A stretch of 64,000 bases of DNA, from the NCBI RefSeq assembly GCF_040566555.1, contig NZ_JBEWYP010000001.1:558001-622000 (forward strand). Direction: 5' to 3'. Source of the stretch: Sediminicola sp040566555. GTDB lineage: Bacteria > Bacteroidota > Bacteroidia > Flavobacteriales > Flavobacteriaceae. Position numbers and translations under genes: made by a program. Positions 40,762 through 50,402 of the stretch are shown here, in pieces; position 1 is the first letter of the stretch, and each line of letters opens with the position of its first letter. The notes under the pieces are model-generated. The model was not told where the DNA came from. It made no database searches and saw only the letters and a list, made by a program, of their open reading frames with translations.

Positions 40762-43734
40762 ATGGCCAAAAACAAGACCACATCCTCCCAAAAAAAAGGG
40801 ACCTCCCAGAATAAACCCTCAAAGAGTGGCAAAAAAGAAGAATTTCTTATTGTGGGGATGGGAGCTTCTGCCGGTGGCCTGGAAACGTTAGAGCAGTTTT
40901 TTAAAGCAACCCCCGCCAAACCTGGAATGGCCTTTGTAATTGTACAGCATTTGGATCCTACACACAAGAGCCTAATGGTACACTTACTCAAAAACCATAC
41001 AGAAATGGAGGTTTCTGAAGTTAAGGACAACACCCTTGTAGTTCCCAACAACGTCTATGTAATACCTCCCAACAAGGATATGGCCATTTTTAATGGTATT
41101 CTTCACTTAATGGAACCCGCAGCGGCCAGAGGTTTTAGAAAGCCCATAGATTTTTTCCTTCGCTCATTGGCAGAGGACCAAGGCGAAAAGGCTGTCGGCA
41201 TCATCTTATCCGGTACAGGAACGGAAGGGACCTTAAGCCTTAAGAATATTAAGGGACAAGGAGGACTTTCCATAGTCCAAGATCCAGAAACGGCCAAGTA
41301 TGATGGGATGCCTAGAAGTGCCATTGCGGCTGGAGTGCAGGATTTTATCCTGCCCGTAGCTGAAATTCCGACACTGCTTTTAAAATATGCCAAAAACAGG
41401 AAATTTAAACCTGAAGAACTTCCCGATAAGATCTCTACCGCCAAAGAGCTTTTGGAAAAAGTGTTTATTTTATTACGCAATGAGACGGGTTGTAATTTTA
41501 GTGATTATAAAAGTACAACGGTCATACGAAGGATAGAAAAGCGGATGGCCCTGAACCAGATAGATAAATTGGAGCTTTACATTAAATACCTTCAGAGCAA
41601 TCGTGAGGAAATTTTAAAATTATTCAATGAACTTCTTATAGGGGTAACCAATTTTTTCAGGGATAAGGAAGCTTTTGATTCTGCAAAAAATATAGTAATT
41701 CCACAAATAATCAAGAGTAAAGAAGATGGGGAAACAATTCGGATATGGGTCCCAGGATGTTCCACAGGTGAAGAGGCCTATTCCTTGGCCATCATATTTG
41801 ATGAAGCCATTAAAAAGCAATCAAAAAAAATAAAGGTTCAAATTTTCGCATCGGATTTAGATGAAAATGCCATTAACCTCGCACGTCAAGGCGTCTACCC
41901 TCATAGTATTTCAGTGGATGTAAGCCCTGAATATTTATCCAAGTATTTTTATAGCGATGCCACGACCTACAGGATCAAAAAAGAAATCAGGGACCAGATT
42001 GTATTCGCGGAACACAACCTCATCAAGGACCCGCCTTTCTCTAAGCTGGACATGATCAGCTGTAGAAATCTTTTAATCTATTTGAACGTAGAGGCTCAAA
42101 AAAAGGTGTTCGCTATTTTTCATTATGCCCTTAACCCAGAAGGGATTCTCTTTTTGGGCAGTTCAGAATCCCTTGGTGAATACGACTCCCTATTTGAGGT
42201 GGTGGATAGGAAACAAAAAATATTCAAACATAAGGATGTGAAGCTTGAAAAAATACCGGATATCGGCCATCTTTTTCAAGAAACCCCACCCACAAAGATC
42301 ATGGCTAAACCAGTTCTGAAAAGAAACCATCAGGAGAACCTGGCTAGTCTTACCAAGAATATATTGTTAGCGAATTACACCCCCGCATGCGCCATTATTA
42401 ATGAAAAAGGAGATGCCCTGTATTTTTCAGGAAATACTGGGAAGTATCTGCAACCTTCGCCCGGAGAGGCAAAATTAAATATTATTGATATGGCCAGGGA
42501 AGGATTAAAGGCCGATCTCCAAGTCTTGATCTCCAAAGTTCGGAAAACCAATAAAACAGAAACACGTTATAATATAGATGTCAAGTCCAATGATTCTTTC
42601 CAATTAATAGACCTCAGCATTAAGCCTATGCAACTGGAAGTTACAGGGGAAGCACTTATGATGGTCATATTTGAAGACCGCAAAAAACTACTAAATTCAA
42701 ATAAGGAAACTAAGATTGTTAAGCCAGAAGACACCTCTGAACTCCTGGCAATGGAACAGGAACTGGCAGCCACCAAGGAATACCTGCGTTCAACCATAGA
42801 ACAATTGGAAATTTCCAATGAGGAGCTCAAATCTTCCAATGAGGAACTGCAATCCAGTAACGAAGAATTGCAAAGTACCAATGAGGAACTGGAAACCTCT
42901 AAAGAGGAACTACAAAGTGTCAATGAAGAAATAGTTACGGTAAATACGGAACTACAAGGAAAGATAGACGAACTGGCCCAGGCCTATGACGATATGAACA
43001 ATTTGTTGGCCAGCACCGAAATTGGGACCATTTTCCTGGATTCCAATTTACATATAAAACGCTTCACCCCCTCCATGTCCAAGATCATCAATCTTATACA
43101 GAGCGATGTGGGACGCCCTATAGAACATTTGTCCAGCAACCTGATCTATGACGGGATCGTCGAAGATGTAAAAAAAGTACTTGATAAGCTTTCTCCCATA
43201 TCAAAATCCGTAAAGAGTGTTGATGGCGTTTGGTATTTGATGCAGATTATGCCCTACCGCACTTCTGAAAACGTAATTGAAGGGGTAGTGATCACCTTTG
43301 TGGATATCTCGGAGGAAAAACGGCTGGCGGAAGAATTAAAGGAAACAAAGGAAAACTTTGACCATTTGTTGGAAATGACCAAGATAGTGGTCTATACACA
43401 AAACAAAGATCTTGAGTATACCAGCGTGGCCCATGTACATCCAGATTTTGAATTTAGGAGCATGGTAGGAAAGAAGGATGAAGATTTTTTTAATAAGGAA
43501 GATGCCCTTTTGCTAACCAAGACAAAAAGAGAAGTTCTGACTTCCGGGAAACCCAATAGGGAGGTCATTGCTTTAAAAATTGGAGGAGGTATCAGGTATT
43601 TTGATCTTATGGTCCGACCTGTAATGGCAAATGGGGAAATTTCAGGTATCGCATGTACTTCAATGGACATAACAGATTTAAAAGTTGCAGAAAATCAACT
43701 TCTAAATCCTAATGATATGAAGAAAAATGGATAA
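40762..43734 (+). CDS. CheB-CheR-PAS fusion protein
   Basis: A 990-residue cytoplasmic protein. A CheB methylesterase domain (about 28-215) has GMGASAGGLETL and VQHLDPTHKS; the usual catalytic Asp in GADG/GSDG appears as Glu in GTGTEGTL. A CheR methyltransferase domain (about 225-490) keeps the SAM loop WVPGCSTGEEAYSLA. A highly regular coiled coil (about 655-760, repeats of SNEELQS) and two PAS domains (about 765-985) follow. No kinase domain is present: it likely feeds the histidine kinase gene that overlaps its end by 8 bases. Without chemoreceptors around, the role is in signalling and not chemotaxis. Confidence 0.92.
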   Translation: MAKNKTTSSQKKGTSQNKPSKSGKKEEFLIVGMGASAGGLETLEQFFKATPAKPGMAFVIVQHLDPTHKSLMVHLLKNHTEMEVSEVKDNTLVVPNNVYVIPPNKDMAIFNGILHLMEPAAARGFRKPIDFFLRSLAEDQGEKAVGIILSGTGTEGTLSLKNIKGQGGLSIVQDPETAKYDGMPRSAIAAGVQDFILPVAEIPTLLLKYAKNRKFKPEELPDKISTAKELLEKVFILLRNETGCNFSDYKSTTVIRRIEKRMALNQIDKLELYIKYLQSNREEILKLFNELLIGVTNFFRDKEAFDSAKNIVIPQIIKSKEDGETIRIWVPGCSTGEEAYSLAIIFDEAIKKQSKKIKVQIFASDLDENAINLARQGVYPHSISVDVSPEYLSKYFYSDATTYRIKKEIRDQIVFAEHNLIKDPPFSKLDMISCRNLLIYLNVEAQKKVFAIFHYALNPEGILFLGSSESLGEYDSLFEVVDRKQKIFKHKDVKLEKIPDIGHLFQETPPTKIMAKPVLKRNHQENLASLTKNILLANYTPACAIINEKGDALYFSGNTGKYLQPSPGEAKLNIIDMAREGLKADLQVLISKVRKTNKTETRYNIDVKSNDSFQLIDLSIKPMQLEVTGEALMMVIFEDRKKLLNSNKETKIVKPEDTSELLAMEQELAATKEYLRSTIEQLEISNEELKSSNEELQSSNEELQSTNEELETSKEELQSVNEEIVTVNTELQGKIDELAQAYDDMNNLLASTEIGTIFLDSNLHIKRFTPSMSKIINLIQSDVGRPIEHLSSNLIYDGIVEDVKKVLDKLSPISKSVKSVDGVWYLMQIMPYRTSENVIEGVVITFVDISEEKRLAEELKETKENFDHLLEMTKIVVYTQNKDLEYTSVAHVHPDFEFRSMVGKKDEDFFNKEDALLLTKTKREVLTSGKPNREVIALKIGGGIRYFDLMVRPVMANGEISGIACTSMDITDLKVAENQLLNPNDMKKNG

Positions 43735-45439
43735 TAAAGACCATCCAAAAACTGATGAATTACGCGGCAAAGCAGAGGCGAAGTTGCGGCAATCCAGCAC
43801 CTTGCCCAAGGACCTAACATTGGACAAGGCCAAGGTTATAATGCATGAGCTGGAAGTTCACCAATTGGAACTGGAAATGCAAAACCAAGAGTTGCGGGAG
43901 ACCCAGCACCGATTGGAAGAGTTGCGCGACCTATATACAGACCTATTTGATTTTGCCCCGGTCGGTTATTTGGTCGTGGACAAAAAAGGAGTCATAAAAA
44001 ACATCAACCTTACCGCTTGTATGCTTCTCGGTCTGGAACGTTCCTTATTAATAGGCAAGCCTTTATCTGCCTACATGAGCAGTGGGCAATCCATTAAGTT
44101 GTTTCTCAATTTAAATGAGGCCTTCAAAAATGGAAACCTGCCTTCCTTTGAGCTTATAATGAAAGACAGGAAAAACCGTACGTTCACAGCCTTACTTCAG
44201 GGGATGATTCCCAATTATTCTAAAAGTAGCGATACTTGTAGAATTTCCTTACAGGACATTACAGAACTTAAGGCAGCTGCCGCCTTAAAAAAAGAACACG
44301 ACGAACTACAATTGGAAAAAGAAAAAATTCAGCGGTATTTGGATTTGGCCCCTGTAGTTTTCCTACTGATAGATTCAGATCATAAAGTACAGATGATCAA
44401 CCAAAAAGGATGTGAGCTATTGGGCTATAAAAGGGTGGAAATTCTAGGCGAGAATTGGTTCAAAAAATTTGTGATAGGTCATGATAACACTAAAGTTGAC
44501 CCTGCCAATGAAAGTTTCCAAAACAATAAATTGTTGCTAAAACCCTATGTTGAAAATTTTGTAAAATGTAAGAATGGTGAAAAGCGTCTAATGGGCTGGA
44601 CAAACATAGCACTATTGGATAACAGCGGTAATCAGATAGGCACTTTATCTTCTGGGGAGGATATTACCCAACGAAAAAAAGAAGAGGCTACCAAACAGCG
44701 TTATATGGAAGAACTGGAGACGATGGTAGGAGAACGCACCAAAGAACTTAGTGATGCCCTGGAAAATGAAAAACAGATCAGTGAAATGAAGAGTTCCTTT
44801 GTTTCCATAGCCTCCCACGAGCTTCGCACCCCTATCACCATTGTTTTGTCTTCCATCATCCTCATTGAGAAATACGGCGCCCTGGGTCAATTTGAAAAAC
44901 AGAAAAAACACTTCAACCGCATTAAGTCTTCCATAACACATTTTATCAGTATTTTGGATGATTTCCTTTCCCTGGATAAATTGGAAAAAGGAGTTGTCAG
45001 GGTAAATAAAGAAACCTTTGATCTGCCCAATTTTATAAACTTTACCATTGGGGAAATGGAAGTCATGTTAAAGGAAGATCAAAAAATTTCATATACGCAT
45101 AGCGGCCAAAGAAACACGACCCAGGATAAGAAAATTTTTCGAAATATACTCCTCAATCTATTATCCAACGCCATAAAATATTCTGAAAAGGATATAGAAT
45201 TGACCACAGTTGAGAATAATGGCACTTTGACATTAAAAATCAAGGACCAGGGTATTGGTATCCCAGAGGAGGACTCACAATTCTTGTTCAAACGCTTCTT
45301 TAGAGCCAAAAATGCCGAGGACATCCCCGGTACCGGATTGGGACTCAGTATTGTTGAACGCTATTTGGACCTACTAAAGGGATCTATTGAGTTTACCAGT
45401 CAAGAAAATATAGGCAGCACCTTTACAGTGCAACTTTAA
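43727..45439 (+). CDS. PAS-PAS sensor histidine kinase
   Basis: A 570-residue soluble kinase. A leading helix (KVIMHELEVHQLELEMQNQEL) is followed by two PAS domains (about 75-180 and 195-320), then HisKA with the phosphoacceptor His in SIASHELRTP (about 364) and the ATPase with LLNLLSNAIKYS, DQGIGIP and GTGLGLSIV. It has no transmembrane segment. The gene overlaps the CheB-CheR-PAS gene by 8 bases, indicating translational coupling and a shared complex. The stand-alone receiver at 45668 is a likely phosphate acceptor. Confidence 0.93.
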   Translation: MDNKDHPKTDELRGKAEAKLRQSSTLPKDLTLDKAKVIMHELEVHQLELEMQNQELRETQHRLEELRDLYTDLFDFAPVGYLVVDKKGVIKNINLTACMLLGLERSLLIGKPLSAYMSSGQSIKLFLNLNEAFKNGNLPSFELIMKDRKNRTFTALLQGMIPNYSKSSDTCRISLQDITELKAAAALKKEHDELQLEKEKIQRYLDLAPVVFLLIDSDHKVQMINQKGCELLGYKRVEILGENWFKKFVIGHDNTKVDPANESFQNNKLLLKPYVENFVKCKNGEKRLMGWTNIALLDNSGNQIGTLSSGEDITQRKKEEATKQRYMEELETMVGERTKELSDALENEKQISEMKSSFVSIASHELRTPITIVLSSIILIEKYGALGQFEKQKKHFNRIKSSITHFISILDDFLSLDKLEKGVVRVNKETFDLPNFINFTIGEMEVMLKEDQKISYTHSGQRNTTQDKKIFRNILLNLLSNAIKYSEKDIELTTVENNGTLTLKIKDQGIGIPEEDSQFLFKRFFRAKNAEDIPGTGLGLSIVERYLDLLKGSIEFTSQENIGSTFTVQL

Positions 45440-45667
45440 CAACATTTCAAGGTACCCTTTTTATCTGTAAATAAAATATTTAGCCTTGTTCTTGAGGCCA
45501 CATGTTTTAAAAAATCGAAAGACCATTATTTATAAATTCCACCCCATAATGGTAGACCTCAGGTTAACAAATATTGGGTTTAACCTTAGTATTTGCGAGA
45601 AATTTATTACTTTTAAGTTACTTCCCCTATAAAAGTATCCAGGCAAATACTATAACAACCCTTTACC

Positions 45668-46051
45668 ATGGTTACCATTTTAATCATAGATGATTGTAAC
45701 GCCATTCGTGAAAACACAGCTGAATTACTGGAGTTGGAGGGCTTTCATGTTATAACTGCATCCAATGGAAAGGAAGGTTATGAAAAGGTGGTTCAACATG
45801 TACCAGACCTCATTGTATGTGACATTCTGATGCCAGAAATGGACGGATTTGAAGTATTGAAAAAGTTGGGTGCCCATCCCACGTTCAAAACCATACCCCT
45901 TATTTTTTTCAGTGCCAAAAGCGAGAAGAAGGAAATTGTCAAGGGATTGGAACTCGGAGCCTATGACTATATTGTAAAGCCTTCCGAGCTTAATGATCTT
46001 ATTTCTTCCATAAAAAGATTTATCGCAGATAGGAATCTATCCATTTCTTAA
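45668..46051 (+). CDS. Stand-alone response-regulator receiver (CheY-like)
   Basis: A 127-residue single receiver domain. Acidic pair DD at 8-9, phosphoacceptor Asp in VCDILMPEMDG (about 52), Thr/Ser switch in FFSAKSEK, and Lys in YIVKPSE. No output domain; such proteins relay phosphate or act by protein contact. It sits 228 bases behind the kinase gene. The gap holds a hairpin CCATTAT/ATAATGG (45522-45551) and no operator of the island type, so its expression may be separate. Confidence 0.9.
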   Translation: MVTILIIDDCNAIRENTAELLELEGFHVITASNGKEGYEKVVQHVPDLIVCDILMPEMDGFEVLKKLGAHPTFKTIPLIFFSAKSEKKEIVKGLELGAYDYIVKPSELNDLISSIKRFIADRNLSIS

Positions 46052-46169
46052 TAAACCACTTCATTTTCAACAAACTGCATATCCCAAGGCTTGGGATCAG
46101 TGCTAATTGATACCCTTGACCACTACAGGCCTTTAGGTTCATTTTAATGAAAAATATAGAACAAAAGCC

Positions 46170-46177
46170 TATCTTTA
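46170..46177 (+). promoter_or_regulatory. -7 element before the exonuclease III gene
   Basis: TATCTTTA fits the -7 pattern and would start transcription near 46186, past the longer reading of the gene. This supports ATG 46198. Confidence 0.35.
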
Positions 46178-46197
46178 ATGGTCCTAAAGTATCGTAT

Positions 46198-46962
46198 ATG
46201 AAGCTCATTTCCTGGAATGTCAATGGTATAAGGGCCATTGCAAAAAAAGATTTTTTTAAATCGGTCAATAGCCTAGATCCCGATATTCTTTGTCTTCAAG
46301 AGACCAAGGCCCAAGATTTGGAAGTGGAAAAAACCATTTCCGAATTATCCCAATATCATAGTTATACCAATTCTGCAGACCAAAAAGGATACTCGGGAAC
46401 TGCCATATTGAGCAAAGAAAAACCTTTGGCCGTTACCACGGATATGGGAGTTGAGGAACACGATAAAGAAGGCAGAGTGCTCTGCGCAGAATATGACAAT
46501 TTCTATTTGGTGAACGTGTATGTGCCAAATTCGGGTCAAAAACTGGAACGATTAAACTATCGGCAACAGTGGGATGCCGCATTTTTAAAATACCTGATAG
46601 CCCTGGAAAAGAAAAAACCGGTGGTTGTTTGTGGCGATTTTAATGTAGCTCATAGGCCAATAGACCTAAAAAATGATAAGGCCAATTACAATAAAACGGC
46701 GGGATATACCCAAATAGAAATAGATGGTATGGACAATGTTAGTGCCGCTGGATTTGTGGATACGTTTCGAAAACTTCATCCAAATGAAGTTGCCTACACC
46801 TATTGGAGCTATCGGTTCAAGGCCAGGGAACGCAATGTGGGATGGAGGATCGATTACATCTTGGTAAGCGGGTCATTCATGGAAAAGGTCCTAAGCTCCG
46901 AAATACTTCCGGATTACCTTGGCTCCGACCATTGTCCTATTCAGCTGTCCCTGAACCTATAA
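46198..46962 (+). CDS. xth: Exodeoxyribonuclease III / AP endonuclease
   Basis: A 254-residue DNA-repair nuclease of the EEP fold. Motifs: SWNVNGIRA, LQETKAQ (metal Glu), NVYVPN, GDFNVAHRPIDL (catalytic Asp/Asn), RIDYILVS and GSDHCPI (His). It cleaves DNA at abasic sites and degrades 3' ends in base excision repair. ATG 46198 begins at the conserved MKLISWNV; an earlier ATG at 46147 would add 17 unrelated residues. It lies convergent with the 46986 gene. Confidence 0.95.
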   Translation: MKLISWNVNGIRAIAKKDFFKSVNSLDPDILCLQETKAQDLEVEKTISELSQYHSYTNSADQKGYSGTAILSKEKPLAVTTDMGVEEHDKEGRVLCAEYDNFYLVNVYVPNSGQKLERLNYRQQWDAAFLKYLIALEKKKPVVVCGDFNVAHRPIDLKNDKANYNKTAGYTQIEIDGMDNVSAAGFVDTFRKLHPNEVAYTYWSYRFKARERNVGWRIDYILVSGSFMEKVLSSEILPDYLGSDHCPIQLSLNL

Positions 46963-46985
46963 ATTGGTGCAGGAAAATATTGGCC

Positions 46986-47390
46986 TTAGAATTTTTTGGC
47001 ATAACCAAACACCATTTTCTTGAATTCCTTGAAGTCCTTTGCAAAGAGGTCCATTTTACCCTTCAATTCTTTGTGTCCATTTCTGTAATCGGCATCGGCG
47101 ATTCCTTTCTCCCCTTTTACCAATCGGGCTAAAAGCTTTTCATGGGCATAGATATCCTTTATCAAATATGTAAAAAGGTGATGGTGTACTTTCCCCATGT
47201 TCCCCAGGAGATCGGTAAACATTTGATCCGTACTATCGTTTATCTTTTTGCGTAATATGCCATCCAAAAAATGTAATTCATCCTTCCAAAACTCAACGGA
47301 ATCTATCCATTCTTGGCTTTCTCTGTGAAGTTGGTCCAAGCCAATTCCCAATAAAGGTCCAGAGGTTCGGTTTTTTGTTAATTCATCCAT
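46986..47390 (-). CDS. Hypothetical helical protein cotranscribed with the sigma-like gene
   Basis: A 134-residue, all-helical, charged protein with many Lys, Asp, His and Phe and no cysteine. Several HxxL patterns (KVHHHLFTYLIKDIYAHEKLL) recall hemerythrin-like or anti-sigma bundles, but none is convincing. Its gene begins 18 bases behind the sigma-like gene, so it could be that protein's partner or antagonist; this is an inference from position. No signal peptide. Confidence 0.65.
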   Translation of the reverse strand: MDELTKNRTSGPLLGIGLDQLHRESQEWIDSVEFWKDELHFLDGILRKKINDSTDQMFTDLLGNMGKVHHHLFTYLIKDIYAHEKLLARLVKGEKGIADADYRNGHKELKGKMDLFAKDFKEFKKMVFGYAKKF

Positions 47391-47408
47391 GATGTCCCTG
47401 TTTCATTA

Positions 47409-48185
47409 TTAAACCTTAGTGTTGGTATATCTTTGATAAAGACTCTTGCCCATGACATCTTGTGCCTTATTCAGCAATTGTTCCACCTTTTCTATACTGT
47501 AATTTCTGATTCTCGCTATTTCCTCCAAACTAAAATGATGGAAAACCAAGAGATCAAATACAACCTGCATCTCCAAGGGCATATGGTACAACACAATATC
47601 TAAATGTCGATCTATTTGATCCTTTCCCCATTCCTCATCCAATCTGCGAATCAGAAGCTGTTGGTTCTCTCCAAAAAAATAAGAGGTCATTGAACGCTCA
47701 TAATTTCGATAGGAAATATCATCGAGTTCCTCAAGAAACACCAAGTCCCCATCGGCTTCCCTACTAAATTTTTCCTGTAGCCCATCCCATTCCAGCTTGG
47801 AATAGTTTTCCAGATTATCCAAAATACTGGCATCGTACACCTCTTTTTCTATGGTGGCCTCCAATAGCAGGTCTGCCTTTTGGAACAACCATGGGTAAAA
47901 ATCGATGGGACCTTTGATACTTTCAAAATCATCATTGATATGAATGATCAGTTCGTCCAGGTAATATTCTGCCTGGTACTTCCCTTGGGGCAATAACTTT
48001 TTTGTAAGGGCCGTCCTTAAACGCCGTTCTATATAAAGGTGTAATGGCGGAATGATTTTTAACAATTGCTTATTAAATTCAGCACTGTTCCCCTCCTTTT
48101 TCAACTTGGACAGGACAGGAAACAATTCCACTGCCAATTCCTGATACTGATCCCGCCTTTCGTGCTCCTTAATCGTCTTATCCAT
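47409..48185 (-). CDS. Divergent sigma-70-like factor
   Basis: A 258-residue protein. A region-2-like part (about 45-115: the segment DELIIHINDDFESIKGPIDF with FYPWLFQKAD) and a region-4-like helix-turn-helix (about 205-250: MPLEMQVVFDLLVFHHFSLE, then IARIRNYSIEKVEQLLNKAQ) show ECF sigma architecture, with an extra acidic segment between. The match is clear in region 4 and weaker in region 2. It has its own operator (48245-48256). If active, it would extend the regulon through a second layer of control. A helical protein follows in the same operon. Confidence 0.65.
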   Translation of the reverse strand: MDKTIKEHERRDQYQELAVELFPVLSKLKKEGNSAEFNKQLLKIIPPLHLYIERRLRTALTKKLLPQGKYQAEYYLDELIIHINDDFESIKGPIDFYPWLFQKADLLLEATIEKEVYDASILDNLENYSKLEWDGLQEKFSREADGDLVFLEELDDISYRNYERSMTSYFFGENQQLLIRRLDEEWGKDQIDRHLDIVLYHMPLEMQVVFDLLVFHHFSLEEIARIRNYSIEKVEQLLNKAQDVMGKSLYQRYTNTKV

Positions 48186-48213
48186 CTCTTTTTTTTATCC
48201 TCGGTTCTCCTTC

Positions 48214-48256
48214 CAAAATTGCAAAATTGCCTGCCAAAATAAAATGATTCAGATCA
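48214..48256 (-). promoter_or_regulatory. CRP-type operator and -7 element of the sigma-like operon
   Basis: TGA-TTCAGA-TCA (48245-48256), 23 bases, then minus-strand CAATTTTG (48221 to 48214), seven of eight -7 positions. Leader about 25 bases. Confidence 0.65.
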
Positions 48257-48313
48257 GCTACCTCCCACATTGGAAGATGGGATGTTGAACTCCTATTCAA
48301 AATAAGTTACAAC

Positions 48314-48356
48314 TGACCAGCATCATTTAGAATAATGGTCCATTGTGCTAATTTTA
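48314..48356 (+). promoter_or_regulatory. CRP-type operator and -7 element of the erythromycin-esterase-family gene
   Basis: TGA-CCAGCA-TCA (48314-48325), 23 bases, then TAATTTTA (48349-48356). A 113-base leader follows, with no terminator seen. Confidence 0.6.
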
Positions 48357-48472
48357 AATATCCCTAAATGGAAGCTATGGTTCTTACACCTAATTAATAT
48401 CTTGGAGTTAGTAGAGTAATCCGTAGTAGGATACTTTATCATTTAGTAAAAAACCTAATAAATTTCTCTTAC

Positions 48473-49783
48473 ATGGACGCTTTAGAACAAAAGATAACCA
48501 CGTTAAAAGAGGTCAGCCATAAGGTTGTACATATACAGGACTTGGCCCCCTTATTCGATCAATTATCCGATTCCAAACTGGTGCTATTGGGGGAAGCCTC
48601 CCATGGCACACACGATTATTATACCTGGCGAACCGAAATCAGCAAACACCTCATTGAGAACCACGGTTTTAATTTTATCGCTATGGAAGGGGATTGGCCA
48701 GATTTTTATAGGGTCAACAGATACATAAAAAATTATGACAACAGTGATAGCAGTGCGCTAAATGTTCTAAAACAATTTAATAGGTGGCCAACCTGGATGT
48801 GGGCCAACTGGGAAACGGAAAGTCTGGTTCGTTGGTTACATGGCCACAATGAAAAGTTACCGATGGCCCAACGGGTGGGTATTTACGGATTGGATGTCTA
48901 CAGCCTTTGGGAATCCATGGAGGCCATTATAGATTATTTATCGGAACATAAACCTTCATTGTTGCCCACTGCGAAACGGGCCATGGGTTGTTTTGAGCCA
49001 TTTGCAGATGAAATTGGACTGGCCTATGCCAGATCTTTAAAGCGATACATGCCAAAAACATGTGAAAATGAGGTAGTATCACTCTTACAGGAAATTATAG
49101 ACCATGCCCAAAATTTCAATAAGGACCAAGAAGCTTCATTAAATATGCGGCAAAATGCCTATGTAGCAAAAAATGCTGAAAATTACTACCGTGCCATGGT
49201 CAGTATCAATTCCAGTTCTTGGAATCTACGGGATCAGCATATGACTGATAGCCTAAAACGATTATTCGATTTTTACGGTCCAGAAGCGAAAGGAATCGTT
49301 TGGGAACACAATACACATGTAGGTGATGCCAGAGCTACGGATATGGTCCTTGAAAACAGTGTAAATGTAGGACAACTGGTCAGGGAACAATTATCAGAAC
49401 TACATCCTAAGATTGTTGGTTTCGGTTCTTACGCCGGCAGTGTAATTGCTGGTTCCGAATGGGGATCCCCCATGAGAAGGATGAATTTACCAGAAGCCAT
49501 TGGGGGTTCTTGGGAATATTTAATGCATAGGACGGGCAAGGGCAATCAATTGGTACTAATGGACGAATTAAGGGAGTATGCAGAATTTAAGGCGCCACTT
49601 CAACATAGGGCCATTGGGGTGGTCTATCATCCTAAATATGAGTCTATTGGAAATTATGTCCCTTCTGTTATGCCAGAAAGATATGATGCTTTCCTGCATA
49701 TAGATATTACGGAAGCACTACACCCTATCCATATATTCACAGATAAGACCCAATTGCCGGAGACCTATCCCTGGGCATATTAA
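48473..49783 (+). CDS. Erythromycin esterase family protein
   Basis: A 436-residue protein over the whole EreA/EreB-like family length. The metal/active-site clusters are present: LLGEASHGTHDYYTWR near residue 38 (Glu and His), MEGDWPDFY, and EHNTHVGDARATDM (His) near residue 280. Members hydrolyse macrolides or perform succinoglycan-type reactions, but most chromosomal ones have unknown roles. In mycobacterial Rv2030c the same domain is joined to a phosphoribosyltransferase inside the DosR regulon; here both are separate genes in one island. Resistance to antibiotics is not implied by this context. Confidence 0.9.
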   Translation: MDALEQKITTLKEVSHKVVHIQDLAPLFDQLSDSKLVLLGEASHGTHDYYTWRTEISKHLIENHGFNFIAMEGDWPDFYRVNRYIKNYDNSDSSALNVLKQFNRWPTWMWANWETESLVRWLHGHNEKLPMAQRVGIYGLDVYSLWESMEAIIDYLSEHKPSLLPTAKRAMGCFEPFADEIGLAYARSLKRYMPKTCENEVVSLLQEIIDHAQNFNKDQEASLNMRQNAYVAKNAENYYRAMVSINSSSWNLRDQHMTDSLKRLFDFYGPEAKGIVWEHNTHVGDARATDMVLENSVNVGQLVREQLSELHPKIVGFGSYAGSVIAGSEWGSPMRRMNLPEAIGGSWEYLMHRTGKGNQLVLMDELREYAEFKAPLQHRAIGVVYHPKYESIGNYVPSVMPERYDAFLHIDITEALHPIHIFTDKTQLPETYPWAY

Positions 49784-49790
49784 ATGCCTA

Positions 49791-50291
49791 TTATGCCGTT
49801 TTGCCCAATTGCCTTATCAGGACTTCCAGCTGCTTTATTTGCTTTGCGGCCCCTTTAAAAATTAGAAGGCATGACCCCTTGTCCAAAGAATCAAGGAAAT
49901 TCATGGTGTCCTTGGGACCAATACCAAAGCCTCTTAATATCCCATAAGTACCACCGGAAAGAGCCCCTAATTTTTTACCGCTGATATCATATAAAAACAT
50001 GGGCGCAAGAGGACCTATGATATATACATTGCCAATTTCTTGATGGAAAAAAAAGCCAATGTCAGTGTCCTTGCCAAAAAGGGAGCGCCAATAGGATCGA
50101 AGTGCCCTTCTCTTTTTTACCAGCTGTTTTTTATTGTTAAACTCCTCGGCATCCATTTTACCCAATACAGATATTTCTATGGCATTGGAGATACTGCCCT
50201 TTACCGTACGGATTACCAATTCCGCTTGGTTCAAATCGTCCAAAGCCTTGATATAAAAAATACTTTCTGTTTTTTTAATAAAAGATTTCAT
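49791..50291 (-). CDS. DUF1269-like stress protein (tentative)
   Basis: A 166-residue protein from ATG 50291. It begins with a ferredoxin-like strand pattern (IKALDDLNQAELVIRTVKGS) and has a glycine-rich segment (KLGALSGGTYGILRGFGIGP) flanked by beta strands, followed by SCLLIFKG. This layout resembles DUF1269/general-stress proteins, in which a glycine-rich hairpin separates two halves, but the match is from general pattern only. An alternative ATG at 50321 would add ten hydrophobic residues. It has an island-type operator at 50368-50379. Confidence 0.55.
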   Translation of the reverse strand: MKSFIKKTESIFYIKALDDLNQAELVIRTVKGSISNAIEISVLGKMDAEEFNNKKQLVKKRRALRSYWRSLFGKDTDIGFFFHQEIGNVYIIGPLAPMFLYDISGKKLGALSGGTYGILRGFGIGPKDTMNFLDSLDKGSCLLIFKGAAKQIKQLEVLIRQLGKTA

Positions 50292-50336
50292 GATGCATAT
50301 TGTAGTAAACACGTAAAGCATCTTGCATTACCCTAT

Positions 50337-50379
50337 TAAAATTACATAAGAGCTGGCAGGTTTTGAATGATGTAAATCA
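50337..50379 (-). promoter_or_regulatory. CRP-type operator and -7 element of the 49791 gene
   Basis: TGA-TGTAAA-TCA (50368-50379), 23 bases, then minus-strand TAATTTTA (50344 to 50337), identical to the erythromycin-esterase-family promoter. Confidence 0.65.
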
Positions 50380-50402
50380 GACGATGTTAAATTTTAAGTT
50401 CC

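Noticed and set aside
42830..42950. Near-identical SNEELQS-encoding repeats as a recombination hotspot
   Set aside because: Such repeats are the normal coiled coil of CheB-CheR-PAS proteins and the frame is intact.
48473..49783. Erythromycin-esterase-family gene as an acquired resistance gene
   Set aside because: No mobile element or resistance context; base composition and regulation match the island.
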